From: Mesorhizobium_K quangtriensis
GTDB lineage: Bacteria > Pseudomonadota > Alphaproteobacteria > Rhizobiales > Rhizobiaceae
Assembly: GCF_040081925.1 (NCBI RefSeq)
Contig: NZ_JBEBMF010000001.1
Span: forward strand, 1,426,001 to 1,490,000
Direction: 5' to 3'
Length of the DNA: 64,000 nt
Shown here: positions 7,996-15,984 of the stretch, piece by piece
How the letters are laid out: every line of letters starts with the position of its first letter
Numbering within the stretch: position 1 is the first letter of the stretch
Made by a program: the position numbers and the translations under genes
The notes under the pieces: model-generated
Seen by the model: only the letters and a program-made list of their open reading frames with translations
Databases searched by the model: none
What the model was told of the DNA's origin: nothing

Positions 7996-9411
7996 CTATA
8001 CCCGCGTGCCGCCGAGCGTCATCTGGTTCATCCTGAGATGCGGCTGGCCGACGCCAACCGGCACGCCCTGTCCCGCCTTGCCGCACATGCCGATGCCGTT
8101 GTCGAGCTTCAGGTCGTTGCCGACCATGGACACGCGGTGCATCGCGTCCGGCCCGTTGCCGATGAGCATGGCACCCTTGATCGGCTGGGTCACCTTGCCA
8201 TCCTCGATCATGTAGGCCTCGGTGCAGCCGAACACGAACTTGCCCGAGGTGATGTCGACCTGCCCGCCACCGAACGACACAGCATACACGCCGTTCTTCA
8301 CTGACGCGATGATCTCCTCCGGCGTGTAGTTGCCTTCGGTCATGTAGGTGTTGGTCATGCGCGGCATCGGCTGGTGCGCGTAGCTTTCGCGCCGTCCGTT
8401 GCCGGTAGGCTTCACGCCCATCAGCCGTGCGTTCTGGCGGTCCTGCATGTAGCCGACCAGCTTGCCGTCATCGATCAGCACGTTGCGGTCGGTCGGCGTG
8501 CCCTCGTCGTCAATGGTGAGCGAGCCGCGACGCTCGGTGATCGTGCCGTCGTCCACGACGGTCACGCCCTTCGATGCCACCTGCTGTCCCAGCAGGCCGG
8601 CGAAGGCGGACGTCTTCTTGCGGTTGAAGTCGCCTTCAAGTCCGTGCCCGACCGCCTCGTGCAGCATCACGCCCGGCCAGCCCGACGACAGAACGATGTC
8701 GAAGGTTCCTGCCGGTGCGGGCACCGCCGCGAGGTTCACCAGCGCCTGGCGCAGCGCCTCATCTGCCGCTTGCTTCCAGCTTCCATCTGCGATGAAGTCG
8801 CCAAACCCCTTTCGCCCGCCCGCGCCGTAAGAGCCGCTTTCCTGCCGGTCGCCGTCGCCGACCACCACGGACACGTTCATGCGAACCAGCGGACGGATGT
8901 CGCGCACGATCTGCCCGTCGCCGCGCACGATCTCCACATGCTGCCACGAAGCGGCGAGCGACGCCGTCACCTGCCGCACGCGTGGGTCAGCGTTGCGCAC
9001 ATAGGCGTCGATTTCGGTCAGCAGCTTCGCCTTCTCCTCGAAGGAGGGCGAGCCGATCGGGTTCTCGTCGCCATAGAGGTGTCGATTGGTGCGGGGAGGG
9101 GCTTCTGCCAGCGTTCCGGAATAGCCGGTCTTCACGGCCGAGACGGCATCCGCCGCACGCAGCAGCGCGGCTTCCGAAAGCTCGCTCGAATGCGCATAGC
9201 CCGCCGCCTCACCGGCCACGGCGCGCAGGCCAAATCCCTGGTCGGTGCTGTAGTTCGCGGTCTTCAGGCGGCCGTTGTCGAACATCAACGCCTCGCTCTC
9301 GCTCGATTCGAGATAGAGCTCGCCGTCGTCCGCGCCCTTGACCGCGTCGGCCACGATCTCCTTCAGGCGTTCTTCCGAGCAATCGAAAACAGAGGTGAGG
9401 GTTTTTGTCAT
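7996..9411 (-). CDS. tldD: Metalloprotease TldD
   Basis: 471-residue member of the TldD/PmbA (U62) family. TldD acts with TldE/PmbA as a zinc protease that trims modified peptides and unfolded proteins in the cytoplasm. The zinc motif HEAVGHGLEGD lies near residue 257, as expected for the HExxxH subunit, and the C-terminal region with the GMCGKAGQGVPVGVG segment is conserved. Length matches the family. TldE is not in this window. The stop lies 14 bases from the end of the convergent glycosyltransferase gene. Confidence 0.93.
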   Translation of the reverse strand: MTKTLTSVFDCSEERLKEIVADAVKGADDGELYLESSESEALMFDNGRLKTANYSTDQGFGLRAVAGEAAGYAHSSELSEAALLRAADAVSAVKTGYSGTLAEAPPRTNRHLYGDENPIGSPSFEEKAKLLTEIDAYVRNADPRVRQVTASLAASWQHVEIVRGDGQIVRDIRPLVRMNVSVVVGDGDRQESGSYGAGGRKGFGDFIADGSWKQAADEALRQALVNLAAVPAPAGTFDIVLSSGWPGVMLHEAVGHGLEGDFNRKKTSAFAGLLGQQVASKGVTVVDDGTITERRGSLTIDDEGTPTDRNVLIDDGKLVGYMQDRQNARLMGVKPTGNGRRESYAHQPMPRMTNTYMTEGNYTPEEIIASVKNGVYAVSFGGGQVDITSGKFVFGCTEAYMIEDGKVTQPIKGAMLIGNGPDAMHRVSMVGNDLKLDNGIGMCGKAGQGVPVGVGQPHLRMNQMTLGGTRV

Positions 9412-9527
9412 GTCGGGCCTCGAATGGGATGCCCCTATCTCAGATGGGGCTTGTCCCTATCTAGGCGTTCGGCAGCCACCTATCCAGTGCTGGTCCGACC
9501 AAACCTTCTGATGTTCCGCGACGAATA

Positions 9528-9551
9528 CGCCCAGACGGTGCCGTCTGGGCG
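9528..9551 (-). terminator. Terminator-like hairpin after the CMD gene
   Basis: Perfect inverted repeat with 11-base arms (CGCCCAGACGG / CCGTCTGGGCG) and a two-base centre, 22 bases past the stop of the minus-strand gene at 9574. No T-run follows on the minus strand, so it may be a Rho-assisted or RNA-stabilising structure. Confidence 0.45.
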
Positions 9552-9573
9552 CAGCTTCCGGTCGAAGCTGGAT

Positions 9574-10017
9574 TCAGCTACCGCCGCCAAATTCGGACTT
9601 GAAGGTTTCAAAGTCGATCTGCATGCCGTTGAGTACCGTGCTCCAGTGGCGTGTCATCGCCGCCACGGTCACTGCCTCTGCGATCTCGGCGTCAGAAGCG
9701 CCTTGCTGCTTTGCCGTTTTCGTATCGAGCCATATGCAGTAGCGGCAGGGTATCTGTGCCGCGACAGCGACGCCGATAAGCGCCTTCGTCTTGGGGTCGA
9801 GCGCCGTCTTATCGGACATCTCGAAGTTTTTCGTCACCTGCCACATGCCTGCGATGGCGCCCTTGGGATAGACCTTCATGAACCCCGGAATGCCTCCGAA
9901 GGTCGTTTCGATCTCCTTGTAAGTCTTTTCGACACTCAAAATATCTTCGGCGCTGGCCTGTGAGATAAGGGCGGTTCCGAGCATGGCAGCCGCCGCAAGC
10001 GTCCTTGAAAGTTTCAT
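9574..10017 (-). CDS. Exported carboxymuconolactone decarboxylase/AhpD-like protein
   Basis: 147 residues from ATG 10017, preceded by AAGGA; an upstream ATG at 10041 would add residues ahead of the signal peptide. Residues 1-23 are a Sec signal peptide ending in SQASA. The rest is an AhpD-like fold with the CxxC redox motif at Cys91/Cys94 (PCRYCIW) followed eight to ten residues later by the acidic/Gln segment typical of the family. Members act as peroxidases or redox relays; a periplasmic location is less common and suggests handling of oxidants outside the cytoplasm. A TetR regulator starts 556 bases away on the opposite strand and may control it. Confidence 0.8.
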   Translation of the reverse strand: MKLSRTLAAAAMLGTALISQASAEDILSVEKTYKEIETTFGGIPGFMKVYPKGAIAGMWQVTKNFEMSDKTALDPKTKALIGVAVAAQIPCRYCIWLDTKTAKQQGASDAEIAEAVTVAAMTRHWSTVLNGMQIDFETFKSEFGGGS

Positions 10018-10130
10018 TCTTTGGATCCTTCTTGAAGGCAAGACGGGATCATCTCCGCGCGGCCTTCGCGCGCGGGATGTACCGGGCGGTCGCCCGGGAT
10101 CTGGAGAAATTGCTGCCGAAACTCGGCTAG

Positions 10131-10313
10131 CTAGAACGGCAGGACGTTCCTGCCATCAGGCCCTTCCGGAACGCGCCGCAGCCCGATATCCCGCAAAAGA
10201 TGGCTCGACATCACCGGATCGAACGAGTGACCCGTTGCAGGTTTCGCTCGAGCAAGGATGGTGCCGATGCGTGACAGCAAGGGAACCGGAGGCAAGTAGA
10301 TTCTGGTTTTCAT
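10131..10313 (-). CDS. Possible 60-residue DUF1127-like small protein
   Basis: Sixty residues, basic, with the segment SSHLLRDIGLRR near residues 36-47. This resembles the LLRDIGL core of the small arginine-rich DUF1127/YjiS proteins, which are abundant in Rhizobiales and influence phosphate or RNA metabolism. The N-terminal half does not match well and the ribosome site (ACAGGGTC before ATG 10313) is mediocre. It is either a diverged member of that family or a chance frame; I lean slightly to a real gene. Confidence 0.4.
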   Translation of the reverse strand: MKTRIYLPPVPLLSRIGTILARAKPATGHSFDPVMSSHLLRDIGLRRVPEGPDGRNVLPF

Positions 10314-10378
10314 GACCCTGTCAGGCGCGCTTGGGTGCGCCTTCCCTGTGATTCGAGCCTGCCGAAAGTCGACAGCCC

Positions 10379-10408
10379 CGCAAGATGGGATGAAGATGAG
10401 ATCTTGCG
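10379..10408. promoter_or_regulatory. Inverted repeat upstream of the TetR gene
   Basis: Eight-base arms CGCAAGAT / ATCTTGCG separated by 14 bases, between the small minus-strand frame and the TetR regulator. TetR proteins usually bind palindromes close to their own start, so it is a candidate operator, though the spacer is long for that family. Confidence 0.25.
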
Positions 10409-10572
10409 TCCGATGAAACTAGGCGGCTTGTGGTTCACTCGCATGCAGCACAGGGAAGACCTGCGTAATCATGGACTTATTGCTTTGTGTAACGGCGGCG
10501 TTTCTGCACGACACTTGTCTGAAACGGTGAAACTGTACCTGACGTGCGGAATTCACGACGCAGGAGCACGAT

Positions 10573-11235
10573 ATGAAGCGAGGTGCGGAAACGCGTGAGA
10601 GGATCCTTGAGATCGCCAGGGCGGCCGTTCTGGCGAAGGGTTTCAGCGCGACGTCGATCGACGAGATCATTGCCGAAGCCGGGATCACCAAGAGTGGCTT
10701 CTTCTACCACTTCCGCGACAAGAACGAGCTTGCGCGCGCGCTGGTGCGCCGCTTCCGCGAACAGGTCGAGACGGCCCTGGACGACACGTTCGGACGCGCG
10801 GCGGAACTGACGGACGATCCGTTGCAGAGTTTTCTTGTCGGCCTCAAGCTTTTCGCGGAACTGGTCGCCGAGGATCACCGCGACGGGTCGGGATGCATCA
10901 TCGCGAGCATTTGCTACCAGGAACGGCTCTTCGACCGCGAGGTCATGACGTCGATCCGGGATTTCTCCTCGTCATGGAGTCAGAGGTTCGATCGCTATCT
11001 TGCCGGGATCGAGCAACGCTATGTCCTTGCTCCGGGCGTGGATCTTCGCGACCTTTCCGACATGCTCGCCTGCGTGATCGACGGCGCCATCATCATGGCT
11101 CGAGTCAGGCAGGATCACACATGTATCGAGCGCCAGATATTGGCGTATCGTGCACAGCTCCGCATCGCCTTTCCGGCCCCGAAGCCCCGCGCACAGCAGG
11201 ATACGATCGCTGTCCGTCCGAGCCTTGCCGCATGA
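10573..11235 (+). CDS. TetR/AcrR family transcriptional regulator
   Basis: 220 residues. The N-terminal helix-turn-helix (about 7-53) has the family pattern RERILEIARAAVLAKGFSAT, then IDEIIAEAGITKSGFFYHF. The C-terminal ligand-binding domain contains the GSGCIIASICYQ segment near residue 110, also seen in AcuR/YxaF-like regulators. The start ATG 10573 is preceded by AGGAGC. It is divergent from the exported CMD gene, a likely but unproven target. The C-terminus is basic and Ala/Pro-rich. Confidence 0.88.
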   Translation: MKRGAETRERILEIARAAVLAKGFSATSIDEIIAEAGITKSGFFYHFRDKNELARALVRRFREQVETALDDTFGRAAELTDDPLQSFLVGLKLFAELVAEDHRDGSGCIIASICYQERLFDREVMTSIRDFSSSWSQRFDRYLAGIEQRYVLAPGVDLRDLSDMLACVIDGAIIMARVRQDHTCIERQILAYRAQLRIAFPAPKPRAQQDTIAVRPSLAA

Positions 11236-11236
11236 T

Positions 11237-11279
11237 TTAGGGCTGAGGCCCCGGCGTCGCGCGCTGCGCCGGCTCCTAA
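11237..11279. terminator. Bidirectional hairpin between tetR and ialB
   Basis: Between two convergent genes. Outer arms TTAGG (11237-11241) / CCTAA (11275-11279) and inner arms CCGGCG (11251-11256) / CGCCGG (11267-11272) can form an imperfect stem-loop. No T-run follows either arm. Confidence 0.4.
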
Positions 11280-11299
11280 CGAAACGGGATGGCCTGGCG

Positions 11300-11815
11300 C
11301 TAGGGCAGCGCGTCGAACGCCTCGCCGAAGCCCGCGAGATCGACCGGAATGCCGATGCCTTCCTCGGGCGTCGCGAAAACGATGAAGGTCGCTTCCTTGC
11401 CGCCCCGCAGCGTGTCGATCAGTTGCTGTTCGAGGATGACCTCGGCATAGCAGCCATCGCTGAAGCACTGCTTGAAGTAGGCGCGGCCATTGTCCTTCTT
11501 GTCGATGTAGAGGCCGAGGCCGGTCGGCAGCAGCACGCCGAGCGGCGCCAGCACGCGCATGATCTCCGCCTTGCGGTCGGCGGTCTTGAGGATGACGACG
11601 GAAAGACCGAGGTCGGCGCGGTCTTCGGCCACCACGTTCTGCATCATGATGCACTGTTCGGAACTCGCCCCAGCGGGCGTGTCGCAGATGATGGACCACG
11701 AGCCATGCGTGGCGCGCACGGTGCCATTCTGCTGGGCATATGCCTGCAGCGGCAGCGCCGCCAGAACGGCGAGGCAGACGGCCTGCGCGAAGGTCCTGCC
11801 AAAGCTCGAGATCAT
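11300..11815 (-). CDS. Invasion-associated locus B (IalB) family protein
   Basis: 171 residues from ATG 11815 with GGAG seven bases upstream. A signal peptide covers residues 1-27 (…LPLQAYAQ). The mature protein has the IalB features: a TRATHGSWSIICD-like opening strand (here VRATHGSWSIICD), and conserved cysteines in EQCIM and KQCFSDGCYAEV. IalB was described in Bartonella erythrocyte invasion, but homologs are widespread in free-living rhizobia with unknown periplasmic roles. The frame stays open upstream of 11815 to 12175, but that extension shows no coding character. Confidence 0.87.
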   Translation of the reverse strand: MISSFGRTFAQAVCLAVLAALPLQAYAQQNGTVRATHGSWSIICDTPAGASSEQCIMMQNVVAEDRADLGLSVVILKTADRKAEIMRVLAPLGVLLPTGLGLYIDKKDNGRAYFKQCFSDGCYAEVILEQQLIDTLRGGKEATFIVFATPEEGIGIPVDLAGFGEAFDALP

Positions 11816-12173
11816 GACGGCTCCATTGCGAATCACGGGCATGATATGCCGGGATGCCTGCGATGAGTAGGATGATGCCCGCATGCGCGCCAGCATGTGG
11901 CTCAAGGCGGCCTTTTCCGGTGGAAATTCGTCCGAAATGCGACCGCACGCCTCCTCTTTCTTCGGTATGTCGCATGCACTCGCGCGATTTCCTCTGGTAT
12001 CGGCAAGACCCGCATCGCGCAAAAATGCCGCACGGTTTGCTCCGCTCCTTTCTTGCGATAGGAATGAGAGTATGGTTTGAACCGACGAAGGCATCCAACA
12101 GGATTCCCGCGAGGGCCCAGATGCGTTCTGGTGCGGGATTTGCCGGCATGTCAGGTGGGAGACGAGAGATTCC
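11816..12173. other. Divergent promoter region ialB / ctaC
   Basis: A 358-base stretch without a convincing gene. It separates ialB (minus) from the cox operon (plus), so it must hold both promoters. I see no FixK-type or RegA-type site that I would call. The ctaC ribosome site GGTGGGAGACGAGAG lies at its right edge. Confidence 0.5.
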
Positions 12174-13037
12174 ATGAGAAGACTTCCTGTTTTGGCTGGT
12201 ATCGGAGCCGTTCTCGCGGCGGGCGCAGCCTATGCTGACCAGCCGACGCCATGGCAGACGCGTTTTCAGGCGCCGGCCACCGACATCATGTCGCAGATCG
12301 AGTGGTTCGAGGTCTACACGCTCTGGTTCATCGTGCCGATCACGCTGCTGGTTCTTTTCCTGCTGGCCTGGTGCATCGTGAAATACCGCGCCAGCGTCAA
12401 TCCGACGCCGTCGCGCACCAGCCACAACACTGCGATCGAGGTCATCTGGACGGTCGGTCCGGTCGTCGTCCTGCTGGCGATCGCCGTGCCGTCGTTCCAG
12501 CTCCTGACGGCGCAGTATACGCCGCAGGAGGAAGCCCAGCTCACCATCAAGGCGACAGGCAACCAGTGGAACTGGGATTATGAATACCAGATCGAGGAGC
12601 CGCTGACTTTCAATGCGGCTTTGTTGCAGGACGATCAGCGCGCCGCCGCCGGCAAGGAGGACAGGGCTGTCTATCCGCGTCTGCTCGCCGTCGACAACGA
12701 GGTCGTCGTGCCGGTCAATACGATGGTTCGTGTTCTTGTGACCGCCGCCGATGTCCTGCACGCCTTTGCGATGCCGGCATTCGGCATCAAGGTCGACGCC
12801 GTGCCGGGCCGCATCAACGAGACCTGGTTCAAGGCCAACAAGGAAGGCCTCTACTATGGTCAGTGCTCCGAGCTTTGCGGTAAGGATCACGCCTACATGC
12901 CGATCGCCATTCGCGTGGTGAACGACGCGCAATACACGACATGGCTGGCTGCGGCCCGCAACGATCTCGACGGCGCCAACAAGGCGCTCGTTGCCGAGAT
13001 CGAGGCGGCCAAGACGGTCACAGTCGCCGGAAACTGA
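12174..13037 (+). CDS. ctaC: Cytochrome c oxidase subunit II
   Basis: 287 residues. A signal peptide (1-21) is followed by two membrane helices (about 42-67 and 90-110) and a periplasmic cupredoxin domain. The CuA ligands are present: His in DVLHAFAMP near 199, and the CSELCGKDHAYMP segment near 231-243 holding both cysteines, the Glu, a His and the Met. It takes electrons from cytochrome c. First gene of the oxidase operon; ctaD follows after 32 bases. No C-terminal heme-binding CxxCH, so this is an aa3-type rather than a caa3 subunit. Confidence 0.96.
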   Translation: MRRLPVLAGIGAVLAAGAAYADQPTPWQTRFQAPATDIMSQIEWFEVYTLWFIVPITLLVLFLLAWCIVKYRASVNPTPSRTSHNTAIEVIWTVGPVVVLLAIAVPSFQLLTAQYTPQEEAQLTIKATGNQWNWDYEYQIEEPLTFNAALLQDDQRAAAGKEDRAVYPRLLAVDNEVVVPVNTMVRVLVTAADVLHAFAMPAFGIKVDAVPGRINETWFKANKEGLYYGQCSELCGKDHAYMPIAIRVVNDAQYTTWLAAARNDLDGANKALVAEIEAAKTVTVAGN

Positions 13038-13069
13038 CAGCCGGCGTACGAAAATCAGGGAACGGGACC

Positions 13070-14731
13070 ATGGCAGGCGCGACAACCCACCATTCTGAAG
13101 ATCACCACGACGACCACAAGCCCACGGGCTGGGTCCGCTGGGTCTATTCGACCAACCACAAGGACATCGGTACCCTTTACCTGATCTTCGCGATCATCGC
13201 GGGCATCATTGGCGGTGCGATGTCTGTGGTCATGCGCATGGAGCTTCAGGAGCCCGGCATCCAGATATTCCACGGCCTGGCCCAGATGGTCTACGGCTTC
13301 GAGGGCGATGCATCGCTCGATGGCGGCAAGCAATTGTACAACGTCTTCACCACCGGCCACGCGCTGATCATGATCTTCTTCATGGTCATGCCGGCGCTGA
13401 TCGGCGGCTTCGCCAACTGGATGGTGCCGATCATGATCGGCGCCCCGGACATGGCGTTCCCGCGCATGAACAACGTTTCGTTCTGGCTTCTGCCCCCTGC
13501 TTTCCTTCTGCTGCTGGTATCGATCTTCATGCCCGGTCCGGCGGGTGGCTACGGTGTTGGCGGCGGTTGGACGCTCTATCCGCCGCTTTCGACCTCGGGC
13601 ACGCCAGGTCCGTCCGTGGATTTCGCGATCCTGTCGCTCCACATCGCCGGTGCGTCGTCAATTCTCGGCGCGATCAACTTCATCACCACCATCTTCAACA
13701 TGCGCGCTCCGGGCATGACGCTGCACAAGATGCCGCTTTTCGCCTGGTCGGTGCTGATCACTGCCTTCCTGCTGCTGCTGTCACTGCCGGTTCTGGCTGG
13801 CGGCATCACCATGCTGCTCACCGACCGCAACTTCGGCACCACCTTCTTCACGCCGGACGGCGGCGGCGACCCGATCCTGTTCCAGCACCTGTTCTGGTTC
13901 TTCGGCCACCCCGAGGTGTACATCCTGATCCTGCCGGGCTTCGGCATCATCAGCCACATCGTTGCAACCTTCTCCAGGAAGCCGGTGTTTGGCTATCTCG
14001 GCATGGCCTATGCCATGGTCGCCATCGGCGCGGTCGGCTTCATCGTGTGGGCGCACCACATGTACACGACCGGCCTGTCGCTCGATACGCAGCGCTACTT
14101 CGTCTTCGCCACGATGGTCATCGCGGTGCCGACGGGCGTGAAGATCTTCTCGTGGATCGCCACCATGTGGGGCGGTTCCATCTCGATGCGTACGCCAATG
14201 TTGTGGGCGATCGGCTTCATCTTCCTGTTCACCGTCGGCGGCGTTACCGGCGTGCAGCTCGCAAATGCCGGTCTCGACCGCTCGCTGCACGACACCTATT
14301 ACGTCGTAGCGCACTTCCACTACGTGCTATCGCTTGGCGCGGTGTTCGCCATCTTTGCGGGCTGGTACTACTGGTTCCCGAAGATGTTCGGCTACATGTA
14401 CTCGCCGTTCATCGCCCGCACCCATTTCTGGGTGACCTTCATCGGCGTCAACCTTGTCTTCTTCCCGCAGCACTTCCTCGGCCTGGCAGGCATGCCGCGT
14501 CGTTACATCGACTATCCGGATGCCTATGCCGGCTGGAACATGGTGTCGTCCTACGGCTCCTATTTGTCGGCTATCGGCGTGTTGATCTTCCTCTGGGGCG
14601 TCTTCGAGGCGTTCCAGAAGAAGCGCGTTGCCGGCAACAATCCGTGGGGCGAAGGCGCGACGACGCTGGAGTGGCAGCTTTCTTCGCCGCCGCCCTATCA
14701 CCAGTGGGAACAACTGCCGAAGATCAAGTAG
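13070..14731 (+). CDS. ctaD: Cytochrome c oxidase subunit I
   Basis: 553 residues from ATG 13070, preceded by CAGGGAACGGG; the open frame begins upstream inside ctaC but the family N-terminus (MAGATTHH...) starts here. Twelve membrane helices. The heme a/a3 and CuB histidines are visible: TGHALIM, the HPEVYI motif of the CuB His-Tyr cross-link, HHMYTTG, and the HFHYVLS pair near the end. It is the catalytic, proton-pumping subunit of the aa3 terminal oxidase. Its HPEVYILILPGFGI segment fits the type A K-channel. Confidence 0.97.
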   Translation: MAGATTHHSEDHHDDHKPTGWVRWVYSTNHKDIGTLYLIFAIIAGIIGGAMSVVMRMELQEPGIQIFHGLAQMVYGFEGDASLDGGKQLYNVFTTGHALIMIFFMVMPALIGGFANWMVPIMIGAPDMAFPRMNNVSFWLLPPAFLLLLVSIFMPGPAGGYGVGGGWTLYPPLSTSGTPGPSVDFAILSLHIAGASSILGAINFITTIFNMRAPGMTLHKMPLFAWSVLITAFLLLLSLPVLAGGITMLLTDRNFGTTFFTPDGGGDPILFQHLFWFFGHPEVYILILPGFGIISHIVATFSRKPVFGYLGMAYAMVAIGAVGFIVWAHHMYTTGLSLDTQRYFVFATMVIAVPTGVKIFSWIATMWGGSISMRTPMLWAIGFIFLFTVGGVTGVQLANAGLDRSLHDTYYVVAHFHYVLSLGAVFAIFAGWYYWFPKMFGYMYSPFIARTHFWVTFIGVNLVFFPQHFLGLAGMPRRYIDYPDAYAGWNMVSSYGSYLSAIGVLIFLWGVFEAFQKKRVAGNNPWGEGATTLEWQLSSPPPYHQWEQLPKIK

Positions 14732-14746
14732 GCTGAAATCGAGATC

Positions 14747-14773
14747 GATGCCGCCGGTCCTGCCGGCGGCATC
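14747..14773 (+). terminator. Intra-operon hairpin between ctaD and ctaB
   Basis: Perfect 11-base stem GATGCCGCCGG / CCGGCGGCATC with a five-base loop, 15 bases after the ctaD stop. No T-run follows, so it is more likely a partial terminator or an mRNA stabiliser that keeps ctaD transcript above the assembly genes. Confidence 0.5.
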
Positions 14774-14870
14774 TGGCCAGACGGAAACAGACTACGCATG
14801 GCCGCATCCTACCCGTGAATCCGGCGTGAACTGAGGTGGGTGCCGGACAGGAACGAAGACGCAAGACCGA

Positions 14871-15812
14871 ATGACCCTGTTGGACAAGACCGCGATCGAC
14901 GACGCCCGCCTCTCCGAGGCGACCGCCGGCGACTATATGGAGCTCCTGAAGCCCCGGGTGATGTCGCTCGTCATCTTCACGGCTTTCGTCGGCATGGTCG
15001 CAGCACCGGTCGCGCTCAATCCCATGATTGCGCTCATTTCCATCATCTCGATCGCCATCGGCGCCGGCGCGTCCGGCGCGCTCAACATGTGGTACGACGC
15101 CGACGTCGACGCAGTCATGAGCCGGACTGCCACGCGCCCGGTGCCGAGTGGCCGAATCCTGCCCGACCAGGCACTCGCATTCGGTCTCGTGCTGTCGGTG
15201 CTGTCGGTGATGACGCTCGGCGTCTTCGTCAACTGGCTGGCAGGCGGGCTTCTCGCCTTCACCATCTTTTTCTACGCCGTCATCTACACGATGTGGCTCA
15301 AGCGCTGGACGCCGCAGAACATCGTCATCGGCGGTGCTGCAGGCTCTTTCCCGCCCATGATCGGCTGGGCTGCGGCTACCGGTTCGATCAGCCTCGAAAG
15401 CGTCATCCTCTTCCTCATCATCTTCCTGTGGACGCCGCCGCACTTCTGGGCGCTGGCGCTGTTCAAGACGGGCGACTACGCCCGCGCCGGCATTCCCATG
15501 ATGCCGAACGTCGCCGGCGAGGCCTCCACCCGCCGCCAGATCTTCGGCTATTCGCTGGCCCTTGCCGCCGTCGGCGTGCTTCCCTGGGCGCTCGGCTATG
15601 CAAGCGCGGTCTATGGCGTCGCGGCAGCCGCGCTCGGCCTTGGCTTCATCTGGTATGCATGGCAGGTCCTGCGCATGCCGGCCGATGACCGGGTGATGCG
15701 CCCGGCCAAGGCACTGTTCGGCTACTCGCTTCTTTATCTGTTCGCGATCTTCGCCGTCTACCTGGTCGACGCAGTCGTCGAGCGCGCATTCCTTTTGGGG
15801 GCGATGGCTTGA
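14871..15812 (+). CDS. ctaB: Protoheme IX farnesyltransferase (heme O synthase)
   Basis: 313-residue UbiA-family membrane prenyltransferase that adds a farnesyl group to heme b to make heme O, the precursor of heme a. The prenyl-diphosphate motif N-x-x-x-D-x-x-x-D is seen in NMWYDADVDAVM near residue 78, and a second acidic/basic loop in YTMWLKRWTPQNIVIGGAAG near 140. About eight to nine membrane helices. In all alphaproteobacterial cox operons it sits after ctaD, as here. Its stop overlaps the likely TTG start of the next small gene. Confidence 0.96.
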   Translation: MTLLDKTAIDDARLSEATAGDYMELLKPRVMSLVIFTAFVGMVAAPVALNPMIALISIISIAIGAGASGALNMWYDADVDAVMSRTATRPVPSGRILPDQALAFGLVLSVLSVMTLGVFVNWLAGGLLAFTIFFYAVIYTMWLKRWTPQNIVIGGAAGSFPPMIGWAAATGSISLESVILFLIIFLWTPPHFWALALFKTGDYARAGIPMMPNVAGEASTRRQIFGYSLALAAVGVLPWALGYASAVYGVAAAALGLGFIWYAWQVLRMPADDRVMRPAKALFGYSLLYLFAIFAVYLVDAVVERAFLLGAMA

Positions 15813-15973
15813 GCGTCATGGACATCGAGACCGTAAAGCCCACCGAGGCCCAGCAGAAGGCGCGCCGCAGCCGCAACGTGGCGATCGCGCTGGCTCTCGG
15901 CGCCTTTGTCGTGCTCGTCTACGTCACCTCCCTGGTCAAGCTCGGCTCCGCCTTGTTCATTCGGCCGATGTGA
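15809..15973 (+). CDS. Small CoxF-like membrane protein of the cox operon
   Basis: A 51 to 54-residue single-span membrane protein between ctaB and ctaG. A basic N-terminal part (TEAQQKARRSRN) is followed by one membrane helix (VAIALALGAFVVLVYVTSLV). Rhizobial cox operons carry such a protein, often called CoxF, in this position; its exact role in oxidase assembly is unclear. Two starts are possible: TTG 15809, overlapping ctaB and spaced well from GGGGG at 15797-15801, or ATG 15818, which is farther from that site. I list the first. Confidence 0.75.
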   Translation: MSVMDIETVKPTEAQQKARRSRNVAIALALGAFVVLVYVTSLVKLGSALFIRPM

Positions 15974-15984
15974 GGATGGCTGGC

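Larger units (their letters stand above)
10018..10572. other. Divergent intergenic region between CMD and TetR genes
   Basis: This 555-base stretch holds one possible small minus-strand gene (10131-10313), a short hairpin CCGGGCG / CGCCCGG at 10082-10097 that could end it, and an inverted repeat at 10379-10408. Other open frames here lack coding character or ribosome sites. The TetR ribosome site AGGAGC lies just before 10573. Confidence 0.5.

Noticed and set aside
11115..13085. Long 656-codon minus-strand frame across ialB, the intergenic region and ctaC
   Set aside because: It is antisense to ctaC and in another frame of ialB, has Arg/Asp/His-heavy composition typical of GC-rich shadow frames, and matches no family.
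13567..14736. 389-codon plus-strand frame inside ctaD
   Set aside because: His/Arg-rich second-frame reading of ctaD with no start signal or family match.
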